Source: a virus. From it: a DNA stretch of 33,125 bases. The stretch spans positions 1 to 33,125 of IMG/VR virus record IMGVR_UViG_3300024273_001931, one strand, 5' to 3'. Below are positions 1 to 7,282 of this stretch, in pieces (the stretch's first letter is position 1; each line of letters starts with the position of its first letter). A program made the translations under genes and the position numbers. Below the pieces are notes generated by a model. That model saw only the letters and a program-made list of their open reading frames with translations, was not told where the DNA came from and did no database searches.

Positions 1-145
1 TAACCAGACCGAAATGAATAAAAAGCTAGATCAGTTAAATAGTACTATGCAAACAGTTGCAGCTTTGTTAACCGAAAGCGTAACTGTACAGAGAAAAATG
101 AATAGAGGAATCGGCGGCATGGGCACCGATTTAATGAGAGGATAA
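1..145 (+). CDS. C-terminal end of an unrecognised upstream gene (partial)
   Basis: An open frame enters from the left edge (first full codon at position 2) and stops at TAA 143-145, three bases before the portal start. About 47 residues are visible. They are polar and heptad-like at first (MNKKLDQLNSTMQTVAALL), which suggests a short coiled coil, and end in a Gly/Met-rich tail (GIGGMGTDLMRG). No start codon is in the window and I do not recognise the family. In T4 the gene before the portal is the tail tube gp19, but this tail does not look like gp19. The ribosome-binding site of the portal gene lies inside its last codons, so the two are probably co-transcribed and co-translated. Confidence 0.6.
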   Translation, partial: NQTEMNKKLDQLNSTMQTVAALLTESVTVQRKMNRGIGGMGTDLMRG

Positions 146-148
146 CAG

Positions 149-1870
149 ATGAGTTGGAAGAAACACTTTACTCCGGTTCCGACGAGTATGAATACTTCAG
201 GGAGCTACAGTCCGTTTAGTTTTTCTAAAGGCACAGGACTAGGACCAGCAGCAGCAAATTACAGTTCGCATCTTCCTGATGTATATCTAGGATCTCCAAA
301 CCGTATTGAAAGATACGGTCAGTATAATACTATGGACAGTGACAGCGAAGTTAATGCAGCACTAGACATCCTTGCAGAATTTTGCTCGCAAAAGAACAAG
401 GAAAACGGAACACCGTTTCAAATTAAATTTAGTTCGTCTGCTACAAACAGCGAAGTACAAATTCTTGGGCAATACTTAAAGCAGTGGTGCAAAATACAAG
501 AGTTTGACAAGCGTATCTTTAAGATTATACGCAACACATACAAATACGGCGATCAGTTCTTCATTAGAGATCCAGAAACACTAAAATGGTTTCATGTTGA
601 TCCTGCTAACCTAACAAAAATTATTGTTAATGAAAGCGAAGGCAAGCGTCCAGAGCAGTATATTGTAAAAGACATCAACATTTCATTTGAAAAATTGAGT
701 GCAACAAAGATCAACACCAACAACGCATATGGTCCAAATGGCAATCAAGCTGGCTACCAAACAGCTGATCAAAAATACATGACAGGGCAGACTCCTGATT
801 CTGGAACCAATAGATGGAGTACAGAAACAAACGAAACTGCTGTTGATGCACAGCATGTCGTTCACCTTTCAATGAACGAAGGCCTGGATCAAAACTTTCC
901 ATTCGGTAATAGTTTACTTGAAACTATTTTTAAAGTGTACAAGCAAAAAGAATTACTCGAAGATGCTATCATCATCTATCGCGTGCAGCGTGCGCCAGAA
1001 CGTAGAGTGTTTTACGTTGACGTGGGCAACATGCCAAGCCACCTTGCTATGCAGTTCGTTGAGCGGGTAAAAACGGAAATACATCAACGACGTATCCCAA
1101 GTAAGACCGGCGGCGGACAGACTGTTATTGACAGTAGTTACAACCCACTGAGCATCAACGAAGACTACTTCTTTCCACAAACAGCAGAAGGTCGTGGATC
1201 TAAAGTTGAAACACTTCCGGGCGGTACTAATCTAGGAGAGATTGATGACCTTAGATACTTCACCAACAAGTTAGTACGCGGTCTGCGTATTCCAAGTTCG
1301 TACTTGCCAACTGGAGCAGACGATGCTGCCAGTCAATACAATGACGGCCGCGTTGGAACAGCATACATTCAGGAATTACGCTTCAACAACTACTGCGAGC
1401 GTTTGCAAACTCAGATAACTGATGTGTTTAACAATGAATTTAAATTATATCTAAGTAAAAAAGGTGTAAACATTGATTTGTCGATGTTTGACCTAATGCT
1501 ACAACCTCCACAAAACTTTGCAAGTTATCGTCAAGCAGAACTTGATAACAATAGAATTAGTACGTTCCAGTCAATGCAACAAGTTCCGTTTATATCAAAC
1601 CGTTTTGCACTTTCACGTTTCCTTGGTATGAGCAAAGAAGAAATTGCAGAAAACGAAAGAATGTGGAAAGAAGAAAATGACGAATTGTTTAATCCAGGTG
1701 CTCCTGATACAAGTTCTAGTATGAGAGACGCTGGAATTACTGGCGCAGACATTTCAGGCGATTTAGAAACAGCTGAGGGCGACGAACTTGATACAGCAGA
1801 TGATACTGCTGCTGGGGTCAACGGAACTACAACGGGGGACGCGGGCGGCACTGAAATGCCAACTGCATAA
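149..1870 (+). CDS. 20: Portal vertex protein, T4 gp20-like
   Basis: This is the portal protein. As known for the family, it forms a dodecameric ring at one capsid vertex, nucleates prohead assembly, and is the channel through which terminase pumps DNA and to which the neck attaches. The product is 573 aa, somewhat longer than T4 gp20 (524 aa). The most diagnostic stretch is near residues 366-391 (DDLRYFTNKLVRGLRIPSSY), the gp20 signature. An upstream segment (DAIIIYRVQRAPERRVFYVD, about residues 273-292) is also typical. The ATG at 149 has an AGAGGA site 6 bases upstream. The last 40 residues or so are an Asp/Glu/Gly/Thr-rich tail that looks disordered and may account for the extra length. 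It heads the head-morphogenesis cassette. Confidence 0.95.
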   Translation: MSWKKHFTPVPTSMNTSGSYSPFSFSKGTGLGPAAANYSSHLPDVYLGSPNRIERYGQYNTMDSDSEVNAALDILAEFCSQKNKENGTPFQIKFSSSATNSEVQILGQYLKQWCKIQEFDKRIFKIIRNTYKYGDQFFIRDPETLKWFHVDPANLTKIIVNESEGKRPEQYIVKDINISFEKLSATKINTNNAYGPNGNQAGYQTADQKYMTGQTPDSGTNRWSTETNETAVDAQHVVHLSMNEGLDQNFPFGNSLLETIFKVYKQKELLEDAIIIYRVQRAPERRVFYVDVGNMPSHLAMQFVERVKTEIHQRRIPSKTGGGQTVIDSSYNPLSINEDYFFPQTAEGRGSKVETLPGGTNLGEIDDLRYFTNKLVRGLRIPSSYLPTGADDAASQYNDGRVGTAYIQELRFNNYCERLQTQITDVFNNEFKLYLSKKGVNIDLSMFDLMLQPPQNFASYRQAELDNNRISTFQSMQQVPFISNRFALSRFLGMSKEEIAENERMWKEENDELFNPGAPDTSSSMRDAGITGADISGDLETAEGDELDTADDTAAGVNGTTTGDAGGTEMPTA

Positions 1871-1878
1871 ATAACATT

Positions 1879-2127
1879 ATGATACTACGAGAATTATATT
1901 ACTTTGATAAAGACACAATGGAACCCGTTGAGGATAATCGTTATGATGCCAAGGACGATGTTTCTGTGATGACTACTTCGGATACACGTAAAACACGGTT
2001 AACATTAAAAGACATCAACAAAGCTAGACGTGCAGACGACATGCATAGAAAAGAAACTGTTAAAGATTTAGTACATGTTCGCGCAATGTATGGCATGGCT
2101 GCACAGGGCGGCGAAGAACTAGTGTAA
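1879..2127 (+). CDS. Small head-cassette protein in the gp67 position
   Basis: An 82-aa charged, mostly hydrophilic protein lying 8 bases after the portal gene, where T4 carries the small prohead core gene 67. The N-terminus is YYFDKDTMEPVEDNRY, followed by a basic segment (DTRKTRLTLKDINKARRADD) and a C-terminal helix ending RAMYGMAAQGG. I do not recognise it as a true gp67 homologue from sequence. The assignment is by position only, and small conserved proteins of this style sit after gp20 in marine T4-like phages. No clear ribosome-binding site precedes ATG 1879, so translation may be coupled to the portal gene. A role in the prohead core is an inference. Confidence 0.7.
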   Translation: MILRELYYFDKDTMEPVEDNRYDAKDDVSVMTTSDTRKTRLTLKDINKARRADDMHRKETVKDLVHVRAMYGMAAQGGEELV

Positions 2128-2137
2128 GGTAAGTCCG

Positions 2138-2878
2138 TTGTCTAAAAAATATATTCTCGGCGAAACTAAACAACAACGAAAACTACGAAAAAAACTAGAC
2201 AAAAATAAATCAGCAATAATTTCTGTTGCAGCACCGCCTGTGATAACTTCAGCTAATTATCAAAAGCCTGCTGTTAACAATACCTTTAACAAAGTTGCAT
2301 TTGTATTAGGAAATGGAAATAGTCGTTCTGAAATAGATCCACTTAATTTAAAAAGATACGGAAAAATATACGGATGTAATGCACTGTATAGAACATTTTC
2401 TCCAGACTTTTTAGTTGCAGTTGACACTAAGATGATTAAAGAAATAACCACAGCAGGATATCATAATGCCAACGAAGTTTGGACGAATCCAAATAGATAC
2501 ACTAGAGAGATTGCCAATTTAAAATTATTTAACCCTAACCTAGGGTGGAGCAGCGGACCTAGTGCATTGACATTAGCAAGCTCTCACAGCTACGACATAA
2601 TTTATATACTTGGTTTTGATTATGTAGGCTCTGGAAAAAACAACGAACTTGTTAATAACGTTTATGCAGGAACACATAATTATAAGCAACTTACAGAGAA
2701 ATCAACATATTACGGAAACTGGCAAAGACAAACCGCAACTTGTATTAAAAAACATACAAAGGTTAAATACGTTAGAGTAATTGATACATCATCAAGTTAC
2801 GTACCAGAAGGCCTGATAGGATTGTCAAATTTAACGCATTTTACTGTGGAAGACTTTAAAAATAGGTTTAGTATATGA
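2138..2878 (+). CDS. MptE/DUF115-like (glycosyltransferase-fold-like) protein inside the head cassette
   Basis: A 246-aa protein starting at TTG 2138. The next in-frame ATG is about 98 codons in, past conserved motifs, and AAGGTAAG at 2126-2133 is a reasonable ribosome-binding site, so TTG is the best start. The first 45 residues are basic and linker-like. A globular domain follows with VLGNGNSR (about 57-64), YGCNALYR (78-85) and FLVAVD (91-96), then LGWSSGPSALTLA and IIYILGFDYVG. This G-x-G-x-S ... C-N-x-x-Y-R pattern recalls the DUF115/MptE-like proteins and the nucleotide-sugar-binding fold of GT42 sialyltransferases, which share a Rossmann-like design. No catalytic assignment is possible by eye. 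It interrupts the T4 order between the gp67 position and gp68, so it is probably an accessory insertion. Its codons look AT-richer than its neighbours. Confidence 0.75.
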   Translation: MSKKYILGETKQQRKLRKKLDKNKSAIISVAAPPVITSANYQKPAVNNTFNKVAFVLGNGNSRSEIDPLNLKRYGKIYGCNALYRTFSPDFLVAVDTKMIKEITTAGYHNANEVWTNPNRYTREIANLKLFNPNLGWSSGPSALTLASSHSYDIIYILGFDYVGSGKNNELVNNVYAGTHNYKQLTEKSTYYGNWQRQTATCIKKHTKVKYVRVIDTSSSYVPEGLIGLSNLTHFTVEDFKNRFSI

Positions 2879-2977
2879 TAGCTGCTTTTAAACGAAGCGG
2901 TTTTGACCCCATTATACCTGTATATTTTAGAAAACGAGTAAATATATCTGACAGCCTTGACTATGAAGGAGAAAACA

Positions 2978-3988
2978 ATGACTGATCGCAATAAATTTGA
3001 GGAAATGCTTGAGCTTCTTATCAATGAAGATAGAGAAGGCGCTGAAGCACTTTTCCATGAAATCGTGGTAGAAAAATCACGTGATATTTACCAAAGCATT
3101 CTCGAAGCAGAGGACGAAGACCTCGACGAGGATGAAGATGAAGACCTAGATGAATCAGACGATGAAGATCTAGACGAATCAGATGACGAAGACCTAGATG
3201 AATCAGACGATGAAGATCTAGACGAGTCGGATGACGAAGACCTAGACGAAATGTTTGGTCTGGACGAATTCGAAATGGAAGCCGACCCAATGGCAGCAAT
3301 GGGCGGAGACGCAACTGACGACATGATGGGCGACATCGAAATGCCATCAGACGACGGCGACATGGACGACATGGACGGCGGCGACGACGTTCAGGATCGT
3401 GTTGAAGATCTTGAAGATGCACTAGAAGCACTTAAAGCAGAATTTGATGCACTAATGTCAGACGAATCAGATGACATGGGCGACGAAGAAGCAGACGACA
3501 TGGGCGACATGGATGACATGGACGACGAAGAAGGTGACGACGAAGACGACACCGACGAGTCATACGCTTTTGAAGCCGAAGAAGAAGAAGTCGACGAAGG
3601 CGCTCACAAGAAAAACTACAAAAAGTCTGAGTCAGAGCAAATGCGCGAGTATGTTGAAAAAGTAGCACCAGCAAAAATGGGCGACAACGGCACGAATGCC
3701 AAGTCAATCGTAGCCGGTAAAAACGACATGGGCGGCACAACTGCAAATATCCTACGTAGCGATACCGAAACAGGTACTGAAGCTAACAAAGGTCAACTAA
3801 AAGGCAATGGCGTATTTAAAGGTACTGCCAAAGTAGATAACGCTGGTAACGTAAACGTTCCCGGCGCGAAAGGTGCCACTAAGATGGCATCAAGACCTGG
3901 CCACGGCGCTGAGAAAAAGGGCAAGCCAGAGACTGCTGACAAATCAGCCGGCAGTATGTTAAACGGCGCTCCAAGAAGAGCAAAGTAA
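2978..3988 (+). CDS. 68: Acidic prohead core protein, gp68-like
   Basis: A 336-aa protein from ATG 2978, which has AAGGAG 6 bases upstream. An in-frame TTG at 2957 would add seven residues but lacks such a site. The N-terminus (FEEMLELLINEDREGAEALF, then HEIVVEKSRDIYQSILEAE) matches the style of gp68-type prohead core proteins of marine T4-like phages. Residues about 46-90 are a pure Asp/Glu-rich block with DLDESDDE repeats. Residues about 125-180 include a short coiled coil (VEDLEDALEALKAEFDALM), followed by a second acidic block (to about residue 205). The C-terminal 120 residues are Lys/Gly/Ala-rich and look disordered. Very high negative charge suits an internal core protein that is degraded or expelled before DNA enters. 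It is immediately followed by the protease. The gp68 name rests on position and N-terminus. Confidence 0.75.
   Translation: MTDRNKFEEMLELLINEDREGAEALFHEIVVEKSRDIYQSILEAEDEDLDEDEDEDLDESDDEDLDESDDEDLDESDDEDLDESDDEDLDEMFGLDEFEMEADPMAAMGGDATDDMMGDIEMPSDDGDMDDMDGGDDVQDRVEDLEDALEALKAEFDALMSDESDDMGDEEADDMGDMDDMDDEEGDDEDDTDESYAFEAEEEEVDEGAHKKNYKKSESEQMREYVEKVAPAKMGDNGTNAKSIVAGKNDMGGTTANILRSDTETGTEANKGQLKGNGVFKGTAKVDNAGNVNVPGAKGATKMASRPGHGAEKKGKPETADKSAGSMLNGAPRRAK
3143..3250 (+). repeat. 48-bp tandem repeat coding DLDESDDE units
   Basis: Two 48-bp copies (3143-3190 and 3191-3238) are followed by a 12-bp partial copy (to 3250). I see only two A-to-G differences between the full copies. Each copy is itself two 24-bp half-units (GACCTAGATGAATCAGACGA and a variant with GATCTAGACGA). 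The array is in frame and encodes four DLDESDDE octads in the acidic core protein. Its near-identity suggests recent slippage or unequal recombination. Confidence 0.9.
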
Positions 3989-4002
3989 AGTAAGGACAAC
4001 TG

Positions 4003-4620
4003 ATGAATAGATTAACCGAACATTTGAGTTTCGACCAGGCTAGAATGGTTGTGGAGTCTGCTGATGAAGGCAAGAACCTTTATATGAAGGGAATTGTTAT
4101 TCAAGGTGGAATACGCAATGCAAACCAGCGTGTTTATCCCGTAAATGAAATTGGCAGGGCTGTCAACACTCTTAACGATCAGATAGCCGGCGGGTACTCA
4201 GTATTAGGTGAAGTCGATCATCCAGAAGGCCTTAACATAAACTTAGACCGTGTAAGTCATCTAATCACAGAAATGTGGATGGATGGCCCTAACGGTTATG
4301 GTAAACTAAAGATACTACCTACTCCGATGGGACAACTAGTTAAAACAATGCTGGAAAGCAGCGTTAAGCTAGGTGTCTCGTCGAGAGGCAGTGGCGAAGT
4401 AACTGAAGGCGGCGATGTTTCCGGCTTTGAGATCATAACAGTAGATGTAGTTGCCCAGCCAAGTGCTCCGGGCGCCTATCCAACACCGATATATGAACAC
4501 CTAATGAATTCGGCAGGTGGTTATAAGGCAATCCTTACTAGTAAGGAAGTTCAAGGCGACCCAAAGGCACAAAAATACATTGCAGAGAGCTTATTAAACA
4601 TAATAAGCAAGCTCCAATAA
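4003..4620 (+). CDS. 21: Prohead maturation protease, T4 gp21-like
   Basis: This is the prohead protease. In T4-like phages it cleaves the core and shell proteins after Glu in (L/I)-x-E sites, then cleaves itself. The product is 205 aa against 212 in T4. Probable catalytic residues in this serine-protease family are His73 in LGEVDHPEG, a Ser at 126-127 in GVSSRGSG, and possibly Asp148 in ITVDVVAQPSAPGAYP. ATG 4003 has TAAGGA 6 bases upstream. It lies 14 bases after the core protein and 13 bases before the scaffold, its main substrate, so all are probably made together. The short C-terminal tail (about 165-205) is where self-processing could occur, but I see no definite site. Confidence 0.93.
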   Translation: MNRLTEHLSFDQARMVVESADEGKNLYMKGIVIQGGIRNANQRVYPVNEIGRAVNTLNDQIAGGYSVLGEVDHPEGLNINLDRVSHLITEMWMDGPNGYGKLKILPTPMGQLVKTMLESSVKLGVSSRGSGEVTEGGDVSGFEIITVDVVAQPSAPGAYPTPIYEHLMNSAGGYKAILTSKEVQGDPKAQKYIAESLLNIISKLQ

Positions 4621-4633
4621 AAGGAGAAATAAT

Positions 4634-5725
4634 ATGGAAGCACTAAAAGCCCTTTTTGAGAGCAACGCAATTTCAGAAGCAATGAAAACTGAACTTGAAG
4701 AAGCATGGAACAGCAAGATTAAAGAAAATCGTATTGCTGTTACTACTGAACTACGTGAAGAATTTGCTAAAAAGTACGAGCATGACAAAACTGTTATGGT
4801 CGAGGCTATTAATACTTTGGTTGGTGATAAGCTATCCGAAGAAATGGCAGAATTTCACGAAGATCGCAAGCAACTTGCAGAAGCGAAAGCTAAGTACACA
4901 GTTGCAATACGCGATAATTCAAACTTGATGGCTAGATTTGTAAAAGAGTCACTAGTCAAAGAGGTTTCAGAACTACACGAAGATCAAAAATCAATTGCAG
5001 GCAAATTTGCAGTTCTTGAAGATTTTATTGTAGAACAACTTGCTAACGAACTTGTAGAGTTCCAGGAAGATAAAAATGATTTAGCAGAAACAAAAGTACG
5101 CTTAGTACGTGAATCTAAATCACACTTGGCTAAAGTTAGAACAAACTTTATTCAAAGAAGCGCAGCAGCAGTATCGGAAACAGTTGAGAAGGGTCTCCGT
5201 TCGGAAATCTCACAACTTAAAGAAGATATTAATACTGCTCGCAAAAACGATTTTGGTCGTAAGGTATTCGAAGCATTTGCATCAGAGTATATGCATTCGC
5301 ACCTTAACGAAAAATCAGAAGCAACTAAATTACTTAAAGTACTCGAAGCGAAAGACAAGCAGATTGCAGAAGCAAAGTCATTTGCAATAAAAGCAAAGAC
5401 CCTAGCAGAAGCAAAAACCAACCAGGTTAAGCGCTTGGTTGAATCGCAAGAACGTACCAAAGTATTAAACGAGCTTACTGGCCCTCTAAGCAAGGGACAG
5501 AAAGAAATTATGACAGACTTACTGGAATCAGTACAAACTGCAAAGCTACGCTCTGCATTTGGAAAGTACCTACCAACAGTTATTGACGGTAAATCTCCAG
5601 CCAAGCAAAAGGCAATACTATCAGAGGCAAAAGAAGTAACAGGCAACCGACAGAATAGTACGATCGACGCAAGCGAGGTGTCCAACAATGTAGTTGACAT
5701 TAAGCGACTTGCCGGTTTAAATTAA
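4634..5725 (+). CDS. 22: Prohead core scaffolding protein, T4 gp22-like
   Basis: A 363-aa, strongly helical, charged protein in the gp22 position between protease and capsid protein. The scaffold fills the prohead, sets its shape and is digested to small peptides by gp21. Long heptad-like stretches rich in Glu, Lys and Ala run from about residue 15 to 300 (EMAEFHEDRKQLAEAKAKY; QLKEDINTARKNDFGRKVFE; EAKDKQIAEAKSF). Internal near-repeats of the form E-x-x-E-(F/L)-x-E-D-x-K occur near residues 70, 115 and 140. The C-terminal part (LTGPLSKGQKEIMTDLLESV and onwards) is compact and typical of the marine T4-like family. ATG 4634 has AAGGAG 7 bases upstream. T4 gp22 is 269 aa, so this version is longer. 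Confidence 0.88.
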   Translation: MEALKALFESNAISEAMKTELEEAWNSKIKENRIAVTTELREEFAKKYEHDKTVMVEAINTLVGDKLSEEMAEFHEDRKQLAEAKAKYTVAIRDNSNLMARFVKESLVKEVSELHEDQKSIAGKFAVLEDFIVEQLANELVEFQEDKNDLAETKVRLVRESKSHLAKVRTNFIQRSAAAVSETVEKGLRSEISQLKEDINTARKNDFGRKVFEAFASEYMHSHLNEKSEATKLLKVLEAKDKQIAEAKSFAIKAKTLAEAKTNQVKRLVESQERTKVLNELTGPLSKGQKEIMTDLLESVQTAKLRSAFGKYLPTVIDGKSPAKQKAILSEAKEVTGNRQNSTIDASEVSNNVVDIKRLAGLN

Positions 5726-5735
5726 GGAGATTACT

Positions 5736-6911
5736 ATGTCAGAACTACTAGAATCACGCTGGCAGGAAACCAAAAACGCACTTCTTGAAGGCCTACAGGG
5801 CAACAAGAAGGCTGTTATGGCGACCACGCTAGAAAACACCCGCAAGTACTTGTCAGAAAGTGCAACCTCAGGCGCAACGGCTGCTGGAAACATCTCAACA
5901 CTGAACCGTGTAATCCTTCCAGTCATCCGTCGTGTAATGCCAACAGTCATTGCAAACGAACTAGTCGGTGTACAACCACTAACTGGTCCGGTTGGACAGA
6001 TCCACACTCTACGTGTTCGTTATAGCGATGCGTACACTGGTGATCAAGGCGGCAACGTAACTGCTGGCGAAGAAGCACTAAGCCCATTCAAGATCGCAGA
6101 AGGCTATTCAAGCACATCCGGCAACGACCGTGCTGCTTCTACTGCTGCTCTTGAAGGTACAGCTGGCAATAAAATGTCAATCCAAATCATGAAACAGACT
6201 GTTGAAGTAAAATCACGCAAGCTATCAGCTCGTTGGACTTTCGAAGCAGCACAAGACGCACAGTCACAGCATGGTATCGATGTTGAAGCAGAAATCATGG
6301 CAGCACTTGCTCAAGAGATTACTGCTGAAATCGACCAAGAAGTACTACGCTCACTAAGCAACCTTGCTGGTTCGGCTGTAGAAACTTACAACCAAGCTGC
6401 TGTTTCAGGTACTGCTACTTTCGTTGGCGATGAGCACGCTGCACTTGCAGTTCAAATCAACCGCGTAAGCAACTTGATTGCACAGCGTACACGTCGTGGC
6501 GCAGGTAACTGGGCAGTTGTTTCTCCAACTGTACTAACACTTCTACAGTCTGCAACTACTTCGGCATTTGCACGTACTACTGAAGGTACTTTTGAAGCAC
6601 CAACAAACACTAAGCTAGTTGGTACTCTAAACAACAGCATGAGAGTATATGTAAACACATATGCAGCAAACGACGATGTAATCATTGGTTACAAAGGCGC
6701 AAGCGAATCAGATGCAGCGGCATTCTATTGCCCATACATCCCGCTAATGAGCTCAGGCGTTGTACTAGATCCAGCAACATTCGAACCAGTTGTTAGCTTC
6801 ATGACTCGTTATGGTTATGTAGAACTAACTAACACTGCTTCGTCACTAGGTAATGCTGCTGACTATCTAGGTAAAGTTGGCGTTACAACTGCAAACCTAA
6901 GCTTCAGCTAA
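5736..6911 (+). CDS. 23: Major capsid protein precursor, T4 gp23-like
   Basis: The main shell protein, with an HK97-type fold by family knowledge. The precursor is 391 aa, shorter than T4 gp23 (521 aa) and without the insertion seen there. The N-terminal region is helical (SELLESRWQETKNALLEG). A gp21-type cleavage motif L-S-E is at residues 39-41 (KYLSE before SATSG), so mature protein would start near Ser42. Diagnostic segments are VNRVILPVIRR-like (here LNRVILPVIRRVMPTVIANE), GPVGQIHTLRVRYSD, and KSRKLSARWTFEAAQDAQSQ near residues 155-175. The C-terminus carries VSFMTRYGYVELTN. AAGGAG at 5724-5729 overlaps the scaffold stop codon and gives coupled translation. Codon usage is smoother and more GC-rich than neighbouring genes, as expected for the most abundant virion protein. 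A strong terminator follows. Confidence 0.96.
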   Translation: MSELLESRWQETKNALLEGLQGNKKAVMATTLENTRKYLSESATSGATAAGNISTLNRVILPVIRRVMPTVIANELVGVQPLTGPVGQIHTLRVRYSDAYTGDQGGNVTAGEEALSPFKIAEGYSSTSGNDRAASTAALEGTAGNKMSIQIMKQTVEVKSRKLSARWTFEAAQDAQSQHGIDVEAEIMAALAQEITAEIDQEVLRSLSNLAGSAVETYNQAAVSGTATFVGDEHAALAVQINRVSNLIAQRTRRGAGNWAVVSPTVLTLLQSATTSAFARTTEGTFEAPTNTKLVGTLNNSMRVYVNTYAANDDVIIGYKGASESDAAAFYCPYIPLMSSGVVLDPATFEPVVSFMTRYGYVELTNTASSLGNAADYLGKVGVTTANLSFS

Positions 6912-6933
6912 GTTTAAGCTACACCTTATATTA

Positions 6934-6960
6934 AATAGGCCCTCCGGGGCCTATTTTTTT
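6934..6960 (+). terminator. Intrinsic terminator after the capsid gene
   Basis: A perfect 9-bp stem, AATAGGCCC (6934-6942) and GGGCCTATT (6947-6955), with loop TCCG, runs straight into a T run ending at 6960. It lies 23 bases after the gp23 stop and closes the head cassette. Confidence 0.95.
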
Positions 6961-6974
6961 GGCTAAGTATTATT

Positions 6975-7172
6975 ATGAAACACACAGGACAAATATACAA
7001 ATTTACAGGACCGATAGGATTAATCAGGCCTGACACATTTGGACAATCTAGAAGAGATGTTCTTTTCAACAAGCATGAACACGATTTAAAAATTGGCGAT
7101 CGAGTATCCTATGATCAATTTGAAAAGAATCAAAGACGGTATGCTGATAATTTACAAAAATTAACGACATAG
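6975..7172 (+). CDS. Small cold-shock-domain-like (OB-fold) protein
   Basis: A 65-aa protein whose pattern follows the cold-shock domain. It has a G-x-I-x-x-F first strand (GQIYKFTGPIGLIRPD, residues 5-20, in the RNP1 position where Csp proteins have KGFGFI), a D-V-L-F strand (28-31, in the RNP2 position of VFVH), then LKIGDRVSYD (38-47) like L-x-x-G-Q-x-V-x-F, and a C-terminal ADNLQKL like AANVxxL. The usual aromatic RNA-binding residues are largely replaced (GLI for GFGFI; N for H), so it may be a divergent or non-binding OB fold. Cold-shock proteins bind single-stranded RNA or DNA. It sits alone between the capsid terminator and the next promoter-like site, with no good ribosome-binding site before ATG 6975. 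Confidence 0.6.
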   Translation: MKHTGQIYKFTGPIGLIRPDTFGQSRRDVLFNKHEHDLKIGDRVSYDQFEKNQRRYADNLQKLTT

Positions 7173-7180
7173 TAATTCAA

Positions 7181-7204
7181 TTTTACAAAAAGGATAAATA
7201 CTAT
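7181..7204 (+). promoter_or_regulatory. Late-promoter-like element with upstream TTTTACAAA
   Basis: GATAAATA at 7193-7200 is close to the T4 late promoter TATAAATA. It is preceded three bases earlier by TTTTACAAA (7181-7189) and followed by CTAT. The same three-part arrangement recurs at 17549-17573 before the second giant fibre gene. It lies in the gap before the four-gene structural block. Confidence 0.55.
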
Positions 7205-7210
7205 ATCAAG

Positions 7211-7236
7211 ATAAGAACCTCTTGGTGAGGACTTAT
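7211..7236 (+). promoter_or_regulatory. Leader hairpin upstream of the structural block
   Basis: ATAAG (7211-7215) pairs with CTTAT (7232-7236), and CCTC (7218-7221) pairs with GAGG (7227-7230), around a 5-base loop TTGGT, with a small AA/A internal loop. It lies about 11 bases after the GATAAATA box and about 46 bases before the chosen start codon, so it would be in the 5' leader of the transcript. Confidence 0.45.
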
Positions 7237-7282
7237 GCGGACCCGCCGCGTAGACCTAGAACGTCAAATTAAGGAGAAAACA

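Noticed and set aside
1866-1873. CATAAATA just before the 82-aa gene as a late promoter.
   Set aside because: It overlaps the portal stop and lies 5 bases from the ATG, so a transcript from it would have almost no leader. More likely a chance match.
3021-3746. Long minus-strand open frames across the acidic core gene, rich in Arg, Leu and Ser.
   Set aside because: They mirror the GAY-codon-rich plus strand, have no ribosome-binding sites, and their low-complexity products are the complement of Asp/Glu runs.
7235-7282. Upstream ATG for the 130-aa structural gene.
   Set aside because: It lies in the leader hairpin with no proper ribosome-binding site, whereas AAGGAG is ideally placed for ATG 7283.
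6912-7282. tRNA or other structured RNA gene in the gap region.
   Set aside because: No cloverleaf pattern was found. The visible structures are the terminator and a short leader hairpin.
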